From positions 1-64,000 of the forward strand of contig JAZLFM010000028.1 of the NCBI GenBank assembly GCA_045615765.1: a stretch of DNA of 64,000 nucleotides, given 5' to 3'. Below the pieces are notes generated by a model. The model searched no databases and was not told where the DNA came from. It saw only the letters and a list, made by a program, of their open reading frames with translations. Shown here one piece after another: positions 25,329 to 33,379 of the stretch. The stretch is from UBA1715 sp045615765 (lineage in GTDB: Bacteria > Bacteroidota > Bacteroidia > Bacteroidales > UBA1715). Each line of letters begins with the position of its first letter. Positions within the stretch are counted from its first letter, which is position 1. The translations under genes and the position numbers were made by a program.

Positions 25329-25343
25329 CGCACTCTTTGTGCG
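25329..25343. promoter_or_regulatory. Dyad between the tRNA operon and the WYL gene
   Basis: CGCAC-TCTTT-GTGCG is a perfect 5-bp dyad in the divergent region, 20 bases before the WYL promoter box. It is a candidate operator for the WYL protein or a small hairpin. Confidence 0.4.
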
Positions 25344-25362
25344 CAGTATTAAAAATTTTTCA

Positions 25363-25370
25363 TATTTTTG
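25363..25370 (+). promoter_or_regulatory. Promoter -7 box of the WYL gene
   Basis: TATTTTTG fits TAnnTTTG, 67 bases before the WYL start codon. Confidence 0.5.
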
Positions 25371-25437
25371 AAAAATTAAATTACAACTCACTGAATATCA
25401 ATAAGAAAAATATCATTAATCACTAATCACTGCCTCC

Positions 25438-26454
25438 ATGCCTATAAACAGAAACGCTCTCATTCGATATAAAACAATAGACAATTGCCTACAAAATCGT
25501 TTTAGAAAATGGACTTTAGAAGATTTGATTGAAGCCTGTTCTGACGCACTCTATGAATACGAAGGAATAGACAAGGGTATCAGCAAACGCCAAGTTCAGA
25601 AAGACATACAAATAATGCGTAGCGAAAAATTAGGATACAATGCACCTATTATAGTTGTAGAAAATAAATACTATACTTATGAAGATCCAAATTTCAGCAT
25701 AACAAATACACCGTTGAACGAACAGGACATACAACAAATGAATAATGCCGTTTCCGTACTAAAGCAACTAAGTGGATTTTCTCAATTTGGTGATATTGAA
25801 GAAATTGTAAACCGACTGGACGACCATATTACAGCAATGCAACACAAGAAAAAAGCAGTCATATTTTTTGAAAAAAACGACAAGCTAAAAGGACTGAATT
25901 ATATTGACACTGCCTACAGAGCAATAACCGAAAAGCATCCATTGCGAATAGAATATCAATCTTTTAAGGCGACACATGCTTCTACATTCCTGTTCTCGCC
26001 GTATGTACTTAAAGAATACCGAAACCGGTGGTTTATTTTTGGTGAGCGCGAAGGAAAACGAGAAATCCTGAATCTTGCTCTTGACCGAATCAAAACCATG
26101 GAAATTGCACCCGATGCAGTTTATTGTGAAAACATACATTTCGACGGCGAAACATATTTTAGCAACATGATAGGTGTTACCAAACTACCGCGACAGAAAT
26201 CAGAAGCAATTCGTTTTTATGCCACACCCGAACAAACACCATACATAAAAACGAAACCGATACATAAGTCCCAACAAACAGTACAAGACAACGAAGACGG
26301 TTCTGCTATTTTCGAAATAACGGTTATAATCAACTTAGAATTAAAACGAGAATTTCTGGGCTTTGGCGAAGGTATAACTATTCTTTCACCGCAATATTTT
26401 GTTGAAGATATTAGGAAAAATCTTACGAAAGCGTTGGAGAAGTATAACAGGTAA
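25438..26454 (+). CDS. WYL-domain transcriptional regulator
   Basis: This 338-residue regulator has an N-terminal winged-helix region (about 1-75, LEDLIEACSDALYEYEG, SKRQVQKDIQIMR), a linker helix, and a WYL domain (about 150-255). Landmarks are HPLRIEYQSFKA, FSPYVLKEYRNRWFIFGER and NLALDRIKTM; the W-Y-L core appears as R-W-F-I. The C-terminal extension (WCX-like) ends EDIRKNLTKALEKY. WYL proteins sense nucleotides or nucleic acid and control stress, DNA-repair and defence genes. It is divergent from the tRNA-Arg/tRNA-Glu/rtcB unit, so control of RNA repair is plausible. Confidence 0.87.
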   Translation: MPINRNALIRYKTIDNCLQNRFRKWTLEDLIEACSDALYEYEGIDKGISKRQVQKDIQIMRSEKLGYNAPIIVVENKYYTYEDPNFSITNTPLNEQDIQQMNNAVSVLKQLSGFSQFGDIEEIVNRLDDHITAMQHKKKAVIFFEKNDKLKGLNYIDTAYRAITEKHPLRIEYQSFKATHASTFLFSPYVLKEYRNRWFIFGEREGKREILNLALDRIKTMEIAPDAVYCENIHFDGETYFSNMIGVTKLPRQKSEAIRFYATPEQTPYIKTKPIHKSQQTVQDNEDGSAIFEITVIINLELKREFLGFGEGITILSPQYFVEDIRKNLTKALEKYNR

Positions 26455-26463
26455 AACATGCTT

Positions 26464-26510
26464 ATAAATTTCCGCAAACGACATAAAACTATCGTTTGCG
26501 GAAAAATATA
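26464..26510. repeat. Hairpin repeat, copy 1 (also likely terminator)
   Basis: TTTCCGCAAACGA (26469-26481) and TCGTTTGCGGAAA (26492-26504) form a perfect 13-bp stem between two convergent genes. About 47 bases including flanks recur at 28073-28120. Confidence 0.75.
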
Positions 26511-26538
26511 ACAATACTTATTCACACATAACTCATTA

Positions 26539-27939
26539 CTAATCAAATAAATCGTTAAGCGTAACTACTGAATCAAAAGCACCTGAATATTCGTTGTATT
26601 GAAGGCCAAAAGTTGTAACTAACACCGATTGAATAGCGCAACGTTTTGGAATTTTCGGTCCTAATAAATTCTTTCGTTGCTGAATTTTTGCGTGATACGA
26701 TTTTGTACAGACATATTCTTCGCTATAGAATTTCATCTCACATAGATTCACTATGTTATCCTTTCGCTGAATCAACAAATCTATTTGAGAACCTTCATGG
26801 TCATCATCGCCACGCAACGACCAAGCTGATTGATTCGACGATACTGCTAAAATATTAAGTGCTTTTTTTATCTGCGAAATATGACGCAAACAAACTTCTT
26901 CAAAAGCATATCCACGCCAACTAATTATTGATTGATTTTCGATATTATGCAACCAAAAATTTTGCTCCAAATCCTTTTTCCCTTGTACATATTTCATGTA
27001 AAACAAACAAAAAGGGTCTACCAACTTATAGTGAATCTGATGTTTTCCTTTACCAAATGGTATATACTGTTGAATAAAATCGCTTGCAATCAATGCATTC
27101 AACATTTTTGAAAAATTTCCGCTTCCTTCAAGTTGAAGGTTATTCAAGATTTCTTGCCGTGTATAACCCGCTCGTCTCGTTCCCAAAAATTCAACAATAC
27201 GTTTCATTTCTTCTGGATTCACGAAAATCGAAGAAAACAAGCGATTGTATTCATCATGCAATTGAGCTTTTTCAGAAAAGAACAGTTGATTTATATTTTG
27301 GGCCAAACTCAAACCTGGCTTCATATATCCAAGATAATATGGAATTCCACCTAAAATCATATTGCTTTGAACAATGTCGTAACGTGATATTTTCACATTC
27401 CGACTTTTGTAGAATTTTTCACATTCGGCAAGAGTAAACGGTTTCAGCTTCACTTCATAGGTAGTCCTTCCATATAAACCTCCATGATTGTTCACCAAAT
27501 TATCTAACATCCATGAATTAGCACTTCCACAAACAACCAAGAGCATATCTTTACGATGGCAAGCCCATGTTTTCCAAAACCCTTCAAAAGCAGTCATAAA
27601 TCCAGAACGAGGAGTATCAAGCCACGGCAATTCATCTAAAAAAACCACTTGTTTTTTATGTCCACTTCGACTTTCGAGCAATTGCTCTAACATAAAAAAA
27701 GCTTCGAGCCACGATGTTGGGCAATGGCTTTTTTTCATACCATGCAATTGCAACGAATAATAGAAATGTTTCAGTTGTTGTTTGAGATTATTTTTATTGT
27801 TTTCTTTATCGATAGGAGACAAACCAGCATGACGAAATGTTATTTTATCACGAAACACTTCATCAATCAAATATGTTTTTCCAACACGACGACGCCCATA
27901 CACAGCAACGAATTCTGCTTTCTTGCTGTTATACAACAT
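26539..27939 (-). CDS. DUF234-type/archaeal-type AAA ATPase with disrupted N-terminus
   Basis: This ATPase of the archaeal ATP-binding/DUF4143-like class has Walker A VYGRRRVGKTYLIDE, the Walker B-type strand VVFLDELPWLDT, sensor strand LVVCGSANSWM, and a C-terminal nuclease-like DUF234 region (WRGYAFEEVCL, IDLLIQRKDNIVNLCEMKFY: D...E-x-K). Family members normally begin with an [IF]-V-G-R-x-x-E helix. Here that piece is present upstream (ATG at 27982-27984, reading MCEIVG) but the next codon is TGA (27964-27966) where CGA for Arg is expected. Translation could restart at 27939, giving 466 residues and losing only the helix. It may therefore be a recent pseudogene or a slightly shortened protein. 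Convergent with the WYL gene. Confidence 0.75.
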   Translation of the reverse strand: MLYNSKKAEFVAVYGRRRVGKTYLIDEVFRDKITFRHAGLSPIDKENNKNNLKQQLKHFYYSLQLHGMKKSHCPTSWLEAFFMLEQLLESRSGHKKQVVFLDELPWLDTPRSGFMTAFEGFWKTWACHRKDMLLVVCGSANSWMLDNLVNNHGGLYGRTTYEVKLKPFTLAECEKFYKSRNVKISRYDIVQSNMILGGIPYYLGYMKPGLSLAQNINQLFFSEKAQLHDEYNRLFSSIFVNPEEMKRIVEFLGTRRAGYTRQEILNNLQLEGSGNFSKMLNALIASDFIQQYIPFGKGKHQIHYKLVDPFCLFYMKYVQGKKDLEQNFWLHNIENQSIISWRGYAFEEVCLRHISQIKKALNILAVSSNQSAWSLRGDDDHEGSQIDLLIQRKDNIVNLCEMKFYSEEYVCTKSYHAKIQQRKNLLGPKIPKRCAIQSVLVTTFGLQYNEYSGAFDSVVTLNDLFD

Positions 27940-28072
27940 TTTAAGTTCTTCTTTCTCCTTGTCTCAACCAACAATTTCGCACATAAAAACCTTCTTATAA
28001 TTTTCCACAAATATATAAAAATATCAATTTACGGAAAAATATAACACTATTTTATCATACAAAAACCATCGT

Positions 28073-28120
28073 ATAAATTTCCGCAAACAATATAAAACCA
28101 TCGTTTGCGGAAAAATATAA
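28073..28120. repeat. Hairpin repeat, copy 2
   Basis: TTTCCGCAAAC (28078-28088) pairs with GTTTGCGGAAA (28103-28113). The flanks (TATAAA before, AATATAA after) match copy 1, and both copies have the same orientation. The pair brackets the ATPase gene. Confidence 0.75.
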
Positions 28121-28173
28121 TGGTATTTTATTGAATTATAAAAATAAGGAAATATAGCATAACGACAATCCCA

Positions 28174-28203
28174 TACTTTTCTTTCTGCAGCGAAAGAAAA
28201 GTA
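28174..28203. repeat. 30-bp near-perfect palindrome
   Basis: TACTTTTCTTTC and GAAAGAAAAGTA are exact 12-bp arms around TGCAGC. A related shorter stem (TCTTTCTTG/CAAGAAAGA, with TGCAG in its loop) lies at 28372-28397, so this looks like a repetitive element about 220 bp long with matching ends. Confidence 0.6.
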
Positions 28204-28512
28204 TGCAAAAGAACGCCGTCGACCCACGCCTTCGCTAAAAAACGACTGCATTCCGCTAAAGGATTTGGAATGCCGCATGGTTAGATTTCCCAATGACATT
28301 GCCGGAGGCATCAAATCCTTTTTAACGCTTCATTCCGTCGTTTTTCTTAACACTCATTCGTGAAGTCGAGATCTTTCTTGACCTGCAGCAAGAAAGAACA
28401 AGAACACACATCATAATTATAACGAACAAATGTGTAATAAGGTATACAGCCAAGATGTATATCATTTCAAAAAATAAAAATTTGCGGTTTATTATCCGCT
28501 TGAATGAAAAAA

Positions 28513-28538
28513 AGGGAAAAGTCTCAATGACTTTCCCC
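28513..28538 (-). terminator. Terminator of the restriction-modification operon
   Basis: On the minus strand, GGGGAAAGTC and GACTTTTCCC form a 10-bp stem with one mismatch, followed by a run of seven T. It lies about 255 bases after the last methyltransferase stop codon. Confidence 0.6.
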
Positions 28539-28793
28539 TAAAATGTGAACTATGATTTTTCTAAAGGTAAGACTATCATGAGCTTCTTCTTGACATCTTG
28601 CTCTTCGTTATATTTACTATATAGAATCATATTTTTTATTTATTCTACAAATACAAACGAGATACTGGATTCTTTATTGTTCGTTTATTCTTATATGATT
28701 CATATTGGGAACAATAAACCCACAGACAATCGGCATTTCTGCTGAAAATCAGTGGGTCTATTTGTTTAATTGTCAATCTTGATAAGAAGAAAA

Positions 28794-29984
28794 CTATTTG
28801 ATTCCCATAAAATCACTAAGCAGTTTTATTTTTGCTATGTAAGTATTAACAGACTCTTTGAGATTCGGTAGCTGCTTGAAAGGTATAGGTTTTGTATTAT
28901 CAAAATGCAATACAATATAATAAGGTGCATGTGATGGTTCAAAACCATATTTTTCCAGAGTCTCTTTTGTCCAGATATTAAAATGTCCCTTAGATTTCAA
29001 TTTGTATAATTGACAATCTTCTCCATTGGTATGAAGAAGAACGTATGACAATCTTTCGAAACCGGGTGTGATACAGAGTGAGCCTTTGGAATCACCTGCT
29101 CTCAAATAGCAGATACCGGTTTCTATCATTTTTTCTTTTAACCCTTTGCGACAATGGTTAATCATGACAGTTAATTCTTCATGATTTTCAGACATTTTCT
29201 TCAGGATCTTTTCTGCTGTAAGAGGATCTTCTATCTCTTGCTTGCGACGAATACCATACGCTAAATAGTCAATACTTTGATCAATACCAATAAATTTACG
29301 GTTCAAAAGTGATGCTGCTATTCCTGTAGTACAACTTCCTGCAAAAGGATCAAGAATGGTATCTCCTTCTTTTGTTGATGATAGAATTATTCTATAAAGC
29401 AACCTTAGTGGTTTTTGCGTAGGGTGTTTTCCACATTTCAATTCCCATGATGAAAGGAATGGAATTCGCCAAACATCCGACATTCGGTTTCCTCCATTTA
29501 GTTGCTGCATCAAATCACAGTTGAAGAAATGTTTTCCCTTCTCATTCTTACGAGCCCAAACTATATATTCAGTTGTAAAATTAAAATAGTTTCTTGAAAG
29601 AGTAGGTTTTGCATCAGACTTTTGCCATACGATTATATTTAGAATCTTGTAGCCAAGTTCTACCATACAAGTTGCAACGGAGAAAATGTTATGATATGTT
29701 CCCGTAACAAATATGGTTCCGTCTTCTTTAAGTACATTTCGACATGCAGATAACCATTTCTTGTTAAAGGTATTTATATTTTCTTGGGAAGTAACTCTGT
29801 CCCATTTTCCTTTTTCAAACGATTTCCAAGTGCCGTTTATACAGGCTGATATATTTTTAGACAGGAAATAAGGAGGGTCTGCAAATATCATATCAACTTT
29901 TTTGTTGATAGAACTAACAAGTTCCATCGTATCTCCGTGATACAATGTAAACTCTTCATTTCCTGTCTGATATAAAGGCGCCAT
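28794..29984 (-). CDS. Beta-class DNA methyltransferase of the EcoRV-like R-M system
   Basis: This 396-residue DNA methyltransferase (adenine-N6 or cytosine-N4) carries DPPYFLS as motif IV near residue 37 and the AdoMet loop DPFAGSCTTG near residue 215. Motif IV before motif I is the beta-class order. KHPTQKPLRLLYRII between them is the usual linker. The last 130 residues are an unrecognised extension. The start at 29984 (MAPLYQTGNEEF) is chosen because its ATG directly follows the stop of the upstream methylase (TAATATG); an in-frame TTG at 29999 is less likely. Last gene of the operon. Confidence 0.88.
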   Translation of the reverse strand: MAPLYQTGNEEFTLYHGDTMELVSSINKKVDMIFADPPYFLSKNISACINGTWKSFEKGKWDRVTSQENINTFNKKWLSACRNVLKEDGTIFVTGTYHNIFSVATCMVELGYKILNIIVWQKSDAKPTLSRNYFNFTTEYIVWARKNEKGKHFFNCDLMQQLNGGNRMSDVWRIPFLSSWELKCGKHPTQKPLRLLYRIILSSTKEGDTILDPFAGSCTTGIAASLLNRKFIGIDQSIDYLAYGIRRKQEIEDPLTAEKILKKMSENHEELTVMINHCRKGLKEKMIETGICYLRAGDSKGSLCITPGFERLSYVLLHTNGEDCQLYKLKSKGHFNIWTKETLEKYGFEPSHAPYYIVLHFDNTKPIPFKQLPNLKESVNTYIAKIKLLSDFMGIK

Positions 29985-29985
29985 A

Positions 29986-30915
29986 TTATGCAAATTCAAG
30001 TGCTAGTTCAAGTTGTTGCTCGACATGTACTTCTTCTTGCTGAACTGCAGGTTCATGTAAATCAAAGTTGAAAACAAGGGCTTCTATCATTGCATGACGA
30101 TTTTCTATATGACCACCACCATGATAGAAGTGCTCCTGCGTTTCAACATTAAAGTGATTCCAGAACTTATCCATCATTTCATTAGCTCTAAACTCATTAT
30201 GATGCCAAGTAGAAAGAATGAAATGAGCAGGAGTTTGCTCTAATGCATGGAAAAGAGCTTCTTCATCTTCTTCTGTCCATCCGTTATAATAATCTACATA
30301 TCGACCAAAATAAGGAGGATCACAATATATCAAGTCTCCTGCTTGTGCATGGTTAATAGTTTCAATGAAATTTTGATTATGAAACTCCCAATGATTCTGA
30401 TGAATTACTCTTTGTGCAGAAGCTATTTGATTACATATCTTTGTTACATAAGCTGGGGCAAAACGTTCTGGTTTTTTACAGAATGGTATATTCCACTGTC
30501 CTCGTCTGTTAAAACGCATCATGCCGTTAAAACCTGCACGAGATAGGAATATGAAGTCAAATGAACTATGCTCTGCATTAAACCTGTCTTTGACAGCTCG
30601 GTAATGAGCATAGCCTTCTTCATCTGCTACAGCTAACAATGCACCCTCATGCTCGAGATATTCGCGCATATTCTGAGGCGTTATTTCTCCATTAAGAACA
30701 CCATTGTAAAAATTTATAATATGTGGATTACTATCTGCAATGTATCTGTTACCGCCAACAGGTGCATTAAGACCAACAACACCTGTACCAAAGAAAGGCT
30801 CAATCCAGTTTGTGTTTTCAAGATCTAACCCTGAACGGCGAATAACGTCATTTATCCAAGGTACAAGTTTGGTTTTAATACCTTGTGATTTAATTGGAGG
30901 TACTATTACGGGCAT
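29986..30915 (-). CDS. D12/Dam-class adenine-N6 DNA methyltransferase
   Basis: This 309-residue alpha-class (D12) methyltransferase has motif I in EPFFGTGVVGLN near residue 40 and motif IV YCDPPYFGRYVDYY near residue 197. The N-terminal region is the K-x-K-L-V-P-W-I D12 type. M.EcoRV, which methylates GATATC, belongs to this class. With two EcoRV-like endonucleases directly upstream, this is the likeliest protecting enzyme. Site specificity is inferred, not seen. Confidence 0.9.
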   Translation of the reverse strand: MPVIVPPIKSQGIKTKLVPWINDVIRRSGLDLENTNWIEPFFGTGVVGLNAPVGGNRYIADSNPHIINFYNGVLNGEITPQNMREYLEHEGALLAVADEEGYAHYRAVKDRFNAEHSSFDFIFLSRAGFNGMMRFNRRGQWNIPFCKKPERFAPAYVTKICNQIASAQRVIHQNHWEFHNQNFIETINHAQAGDLIYCDPPYFGRYVDYYNGWTEEDEEALFHALEQTPAHFILSTWHHNEFRANEMMDKFWNHFNVETQEHFYHGGGHIENRHAMIEALVFNFDLHEPAVQQEEVHVEQQLELALEFA

Positions 30916-30933
30916 ATCAAATAGTTTTGTTAT

Positions 30934-31884
30934 CTAATCATTATAATACTTAGGTTTTCTTCTAGCCCCTTCGCCAACCTTTGAGAAATCTTCTTTACGA
31001 TTTCTATAAGCGAGGTAGTCCCAAATATTGGTTATATTTTTCTCGTTTCCATCAGGATCCTTGAAGGATATGGAATCATAATTTTTCCAATAATCATCAA
31101 ATATGTCCTCACCTAACTGATAAAATACTCCATTTTCTTTAACAAGATTATCTTCTGTTTTAGTCGAGCCTATGTTTGCTGTATTACCACTGCCTTGACC
31201 ATCACTAGCAATTTTCCACTTCTCTACGAAATAGAATTTCATATCTTTGATTACGGAATTTATATCAGTAAGAGTATCTTTAAACACAATAGTTCTTGCT
31301 GTGTTATCTTTTAATTTCGACTCTCCTAATTCTTTCACCTTAAATGTCTTCATCTCATCGAAATCATTTGCATCTTCTTCGGTTTCGATAGCTTGGGTGT
31401 AAACTATTGCAAGACAGAAATGCCCCTTGTATTGATTATAAGGGTATTGAATATTTTTAGAAAGGTCTCTATCCTTGAAATAACTGCCATGGCTTCCTAA
31501 TGTAAATCCAACTTGGGAAGTCTTACCTGATTTAGTCTCTTTATATCTGCGAAAGGTCGTCTTGATATCTACTGCGAATTTTATTGAATTATCATCAAGT
31601 TTCGTATAAGTAAGATCTGGATAGTAGTTCTGACTATCAGGAATTTCAATTTTGTACCCCATCTTCGTCGCAAATTCATTTAGGATTGGAAAAAGATGAA
31701 TTTCGAGTATTTTAGATACTACTTTTGTGTCAGATGATATAGTGTATAGATTTCTGTAAACATCTAGAAAACCTTTAATTGTCCATTGCATATCATCAGT
31801 TGCTACTGACTTACACAATGAATCAAGAGTTTTACGAAACCCTACTACGAAATCATTCTTTATTTTTTGAATGTCTATTGCCAT
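30934..31884 (-). CDS. EcoRV-family type II restriction endonuclease, copy 2
   Basis: This 316-residue endonuclease has the EcoRV landmarks in order: ISSDTKVVSKILEI, SQNYYPDLTY with the first catalytic Asp, AVDIKTTFR giving D-x-K, FTLGSHGSYFKDRD, WKIASDGQGSGNTANIGS (the DNA-reading R-loop, with the key Gly-x-Gly-Asn kept) and FDDYWKNYDS. All catalytic residues are intact. It is longer than EcoRV (245 residues), with extra segments in the middle and at the C-terminus. It ends 18 bases before the D12 methylase and begins 3 bases after the other endonuclease. Confidence 0.85.
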   Translation of the reverse strand: MAIDIQKIKNDFVVGFRKTLDSLCKSVATDDMQWTIKGFLDVYRNLYTISSDTKVVSKILEIHLFPILNEFATKMGYKIEIPDSQNYYPDLTYTKLDDNSIKFAVDIKTTFRRYKETKSGKTSQVGFTLGSHGSYFKDRDLSKNIQYPYNQYKGHFCLAIVYTQAIETEEDANDFDEMKTFKVKELGESKLKDNTARTIVFKDTLTDINSVIKDMKFYFVEKWKIASDGQGSGNTANIGSTKTEDNLVKENGVFYQLGEDIFDDYWKNYDSISFKDPDGNEKNITNIWDYLAYRNRKEDFSKVGEGARRKPKYYND

Positions 31885-31887
31885 AGT

Positions 31888-32685
31888 TTATAAAAGTTTA
31901 AGCAGGCCTTGCTGTTGTTGTAGATGTTGCTTATAAGTCTTCAAATTATTATATCTCGGAGTACCAATTCCTGCGGTACGGGCATCTGCTTTGTTGAAAT
32001 AACCTTTCCAATAATCATCAAAGACTTCTTCGCCCAATTCTGCAAAAGGGCCCTGACCATTAAGTAATTTTTGGATATTGGTAATTCCTCCTATATTTCT
32101 AGTGTTACCACTACCTGGAATATCGTTTGCTATCTTCCATTTAGGCTGCACAAAGAAAATAAACTTTTCAATAACCGAATGAATTGCAGACAGTTCATCT
32201 ATAGAATAAACATCTTTCTCATTTGCATCTATGATACTTTGCTTATAAAGCATACCCAATACTGTATGTGAACTATAAGAATTGTAGGTATGATCCATGC
32301 TTTTGATAGTATCTCTTTCTCTGAAATATCCCCAATAAGAGCCAAGGGTGAGTCCATTTACAGAATCGCCATCATAATAACTTGACTTGAAATCTACAGC
32401 AAACAAATGACCTTCTTTATCCTTGAAAGTCAAGTCCGGATAAAAGTTTTGTTTTGAAGGCAACTCTAATTCAAGTTCATGGTCTCGTGCAAACTTATCC
32501 AACTTGGGAATTAGAAGGATTTCAATAATCTTTGATACAACCTTTGTGTCATTAGTAATGGTATAGACGTTTTTATCAATATCTATAAATCCTTTGACAA
32601 TCCAGTCTTGACTATCAGTTTCCAAGAAGGATTTATATGTTTTAACTTCTTCTGTAAGCAAGTTGAAGAATTCTTCCTTTGTCAT
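31888..32685 (-). CDS. EcoRV-family type II restriction endonuclease, copy 1
   Basis: This 265-residue EcoRV-family enzyme has ITNDTKVVSKIIEILL, KQNFYPDLTF (catalytic Asp), AVDFKSSYY (D-x-K), LTLGSYWGYFRERD, WKIANDIPGSGNTRNIGG (R-loop) and EEVFDDYWKGYF. Both metal-binding Asp residues and the Lys are present, so it should be active, probably cutting GATATC or a close variant. It is clearly related to the next gene but well diverged, so the pair is an old duplication or a deliberate heterodimer. It starts 12 bases after the HTH gene. Confidence 0.85.
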   Translation of the reverse strand: MTKEEFFNLLTEEVKTYKSFLETDSQDWIVKGFIDIDKNVYTITNDTKVVSKIIEILLIPKLDKFARDHELELELPSKQNFYPDLTFKDKEGHLFAVDFKSSYYDGDSVNGLTLGSYWGYFRERDTIKSMDHTYNSYSSHTVLGMLYKQSIIDANEKDVYSIDELSAIHSVIEKFIFFVQPKWKIANDIPGSGNTRNIGGITNIQKLLNGQGPFAELGEEVFDDYWKGYFNKADARTAGIGTPRYNNLKTYKQHLQQQQGLLKLL

Positions 32686-32697
32686 AAATTGATATTA

Positions 32698-32904
32698 TTA
32701 TTTTAGTTCAGAAGGAGTAAGTAAATCGCGTTTATCTACTTCCAACAACTGAGCTATTTTTTCTAGCGTTTGAAGATCAGGCTGGGCGGCATTTGAGCAC
32801 CAACGACTTGTAGTGGTAACACTCACTCCAAGTTGCTCTGCCAACCATTTTCCAGTTTTTCGCTGTTCAACGAGAACAACCTTTATTCTATTAAGTTCAC
32901 TCAT
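32698..32904 (-). CDS. Small XRE-type HTH regulator (C-protein-like)
   Basis: This 68-residue helix-turn-helix protein (KTGKWLAEQLGVSVTTTSRW, CSNAAQPDLQTLEKIAQLLE) is of the XRE/Cro fold. Heading an R-M operon, it is the obvious candidate for a controller protein. The start at 32904 (MSELNRIKVV) is used because an upstream in-frame TTG at 32925 overlaps the expected transcription start. Confidence 0.85.
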   Translation of the reverse strand: MSELNRIKVVLVEQRKTGKWLAEQLGVSVTTTSRWCSNAAQPDLQTLEKIAQLLEVDKRDLLTPSELK

Positions 32905-32927
32905 TGTAAAATTATTTAAGTTCAATG

Positions 32928-32957
32928 CAAAGGTATTGACAATAATTGAAAAAACAA
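32928..32957 (-). promoter_or_regulatory. Promoter of the R-M operon (-33 and -7)
   Basis: On the minus strand TTG (32957-32955) is followed after 19 bases by TACCTTTG (32935-32928), the full Bacteroidetes promoter. Transcription would start near 32921. Confidence 0.75.
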
Positions 32958-33379
32958 AGAATATTTGTATTATTTATCATTTTATCGTGTATTTTATGCT
33001 CTTTTGTACCTTAAATGTACCATTTTGTTATAAAATACTGAAATAAAGCCACAAATCCAATTCGCAAGGAACTTTAGTGTTTCAATCTCCCTCATATTGG
33101 CAGTACCATTGATGCTTTGAAGTGCATTCTTCTATCTTAAAATATGTTTATATGTTTTATCTCAACAATCTCCCAAATGACAGAAAATGAAAATTTCGCA
33201 TATTTTCCGTGTTAACAGATGTTAAGCAGATGTTTTCATTTTGGGGTTTTTGAAATTTTTGTTTCCAGTTTGTTTCTTTTAGTGTTTTTTGTTTTTTGGA
33301 AACACTGATATTCAATACATTACAATTTGAAAGCAGATTCTCAAGAAGAAGATCATAATATCATCCTCCACCCTTCCCC
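32958..33379. other. 422-bp AT-rich intergenic region
   Basis: No gene seen. It holds an imperfect tandem repeat near 33212-33235 (two units ending in CAGATG) and a weak stem (AGTGTTT/AAACACT, 33281-33306). It separates the R-M operon from the DUF2779 gene. Confidence 0.5.

Larger units (their letters stand above)
27985..28793. other. 809-bp intergenic region rich in hairpins
   Basis: No convincing gene was found. It holds the second hairpin repeat (28073-28120), a partial third copy of its right end (28029-28043), a long palindrome (28174-28203), a second stem around 28372-28397, and a minus-strand terminator (28513-28538). Open frames here have no protein-like features. Confidence 0.6.

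Noticed and set aside
28024..28314. A 96-codon minus-strand frame
   Set aside because: It reads through the hairpin repeat and the 28174 palindrome, and has no protein-like pattern or promoter.
33055..33130. Possible CRISPR-like repeat containing GTTTCAAT
   Set aside because: Only one copy is present, there are no spacers, and no cas genes lie nearby.
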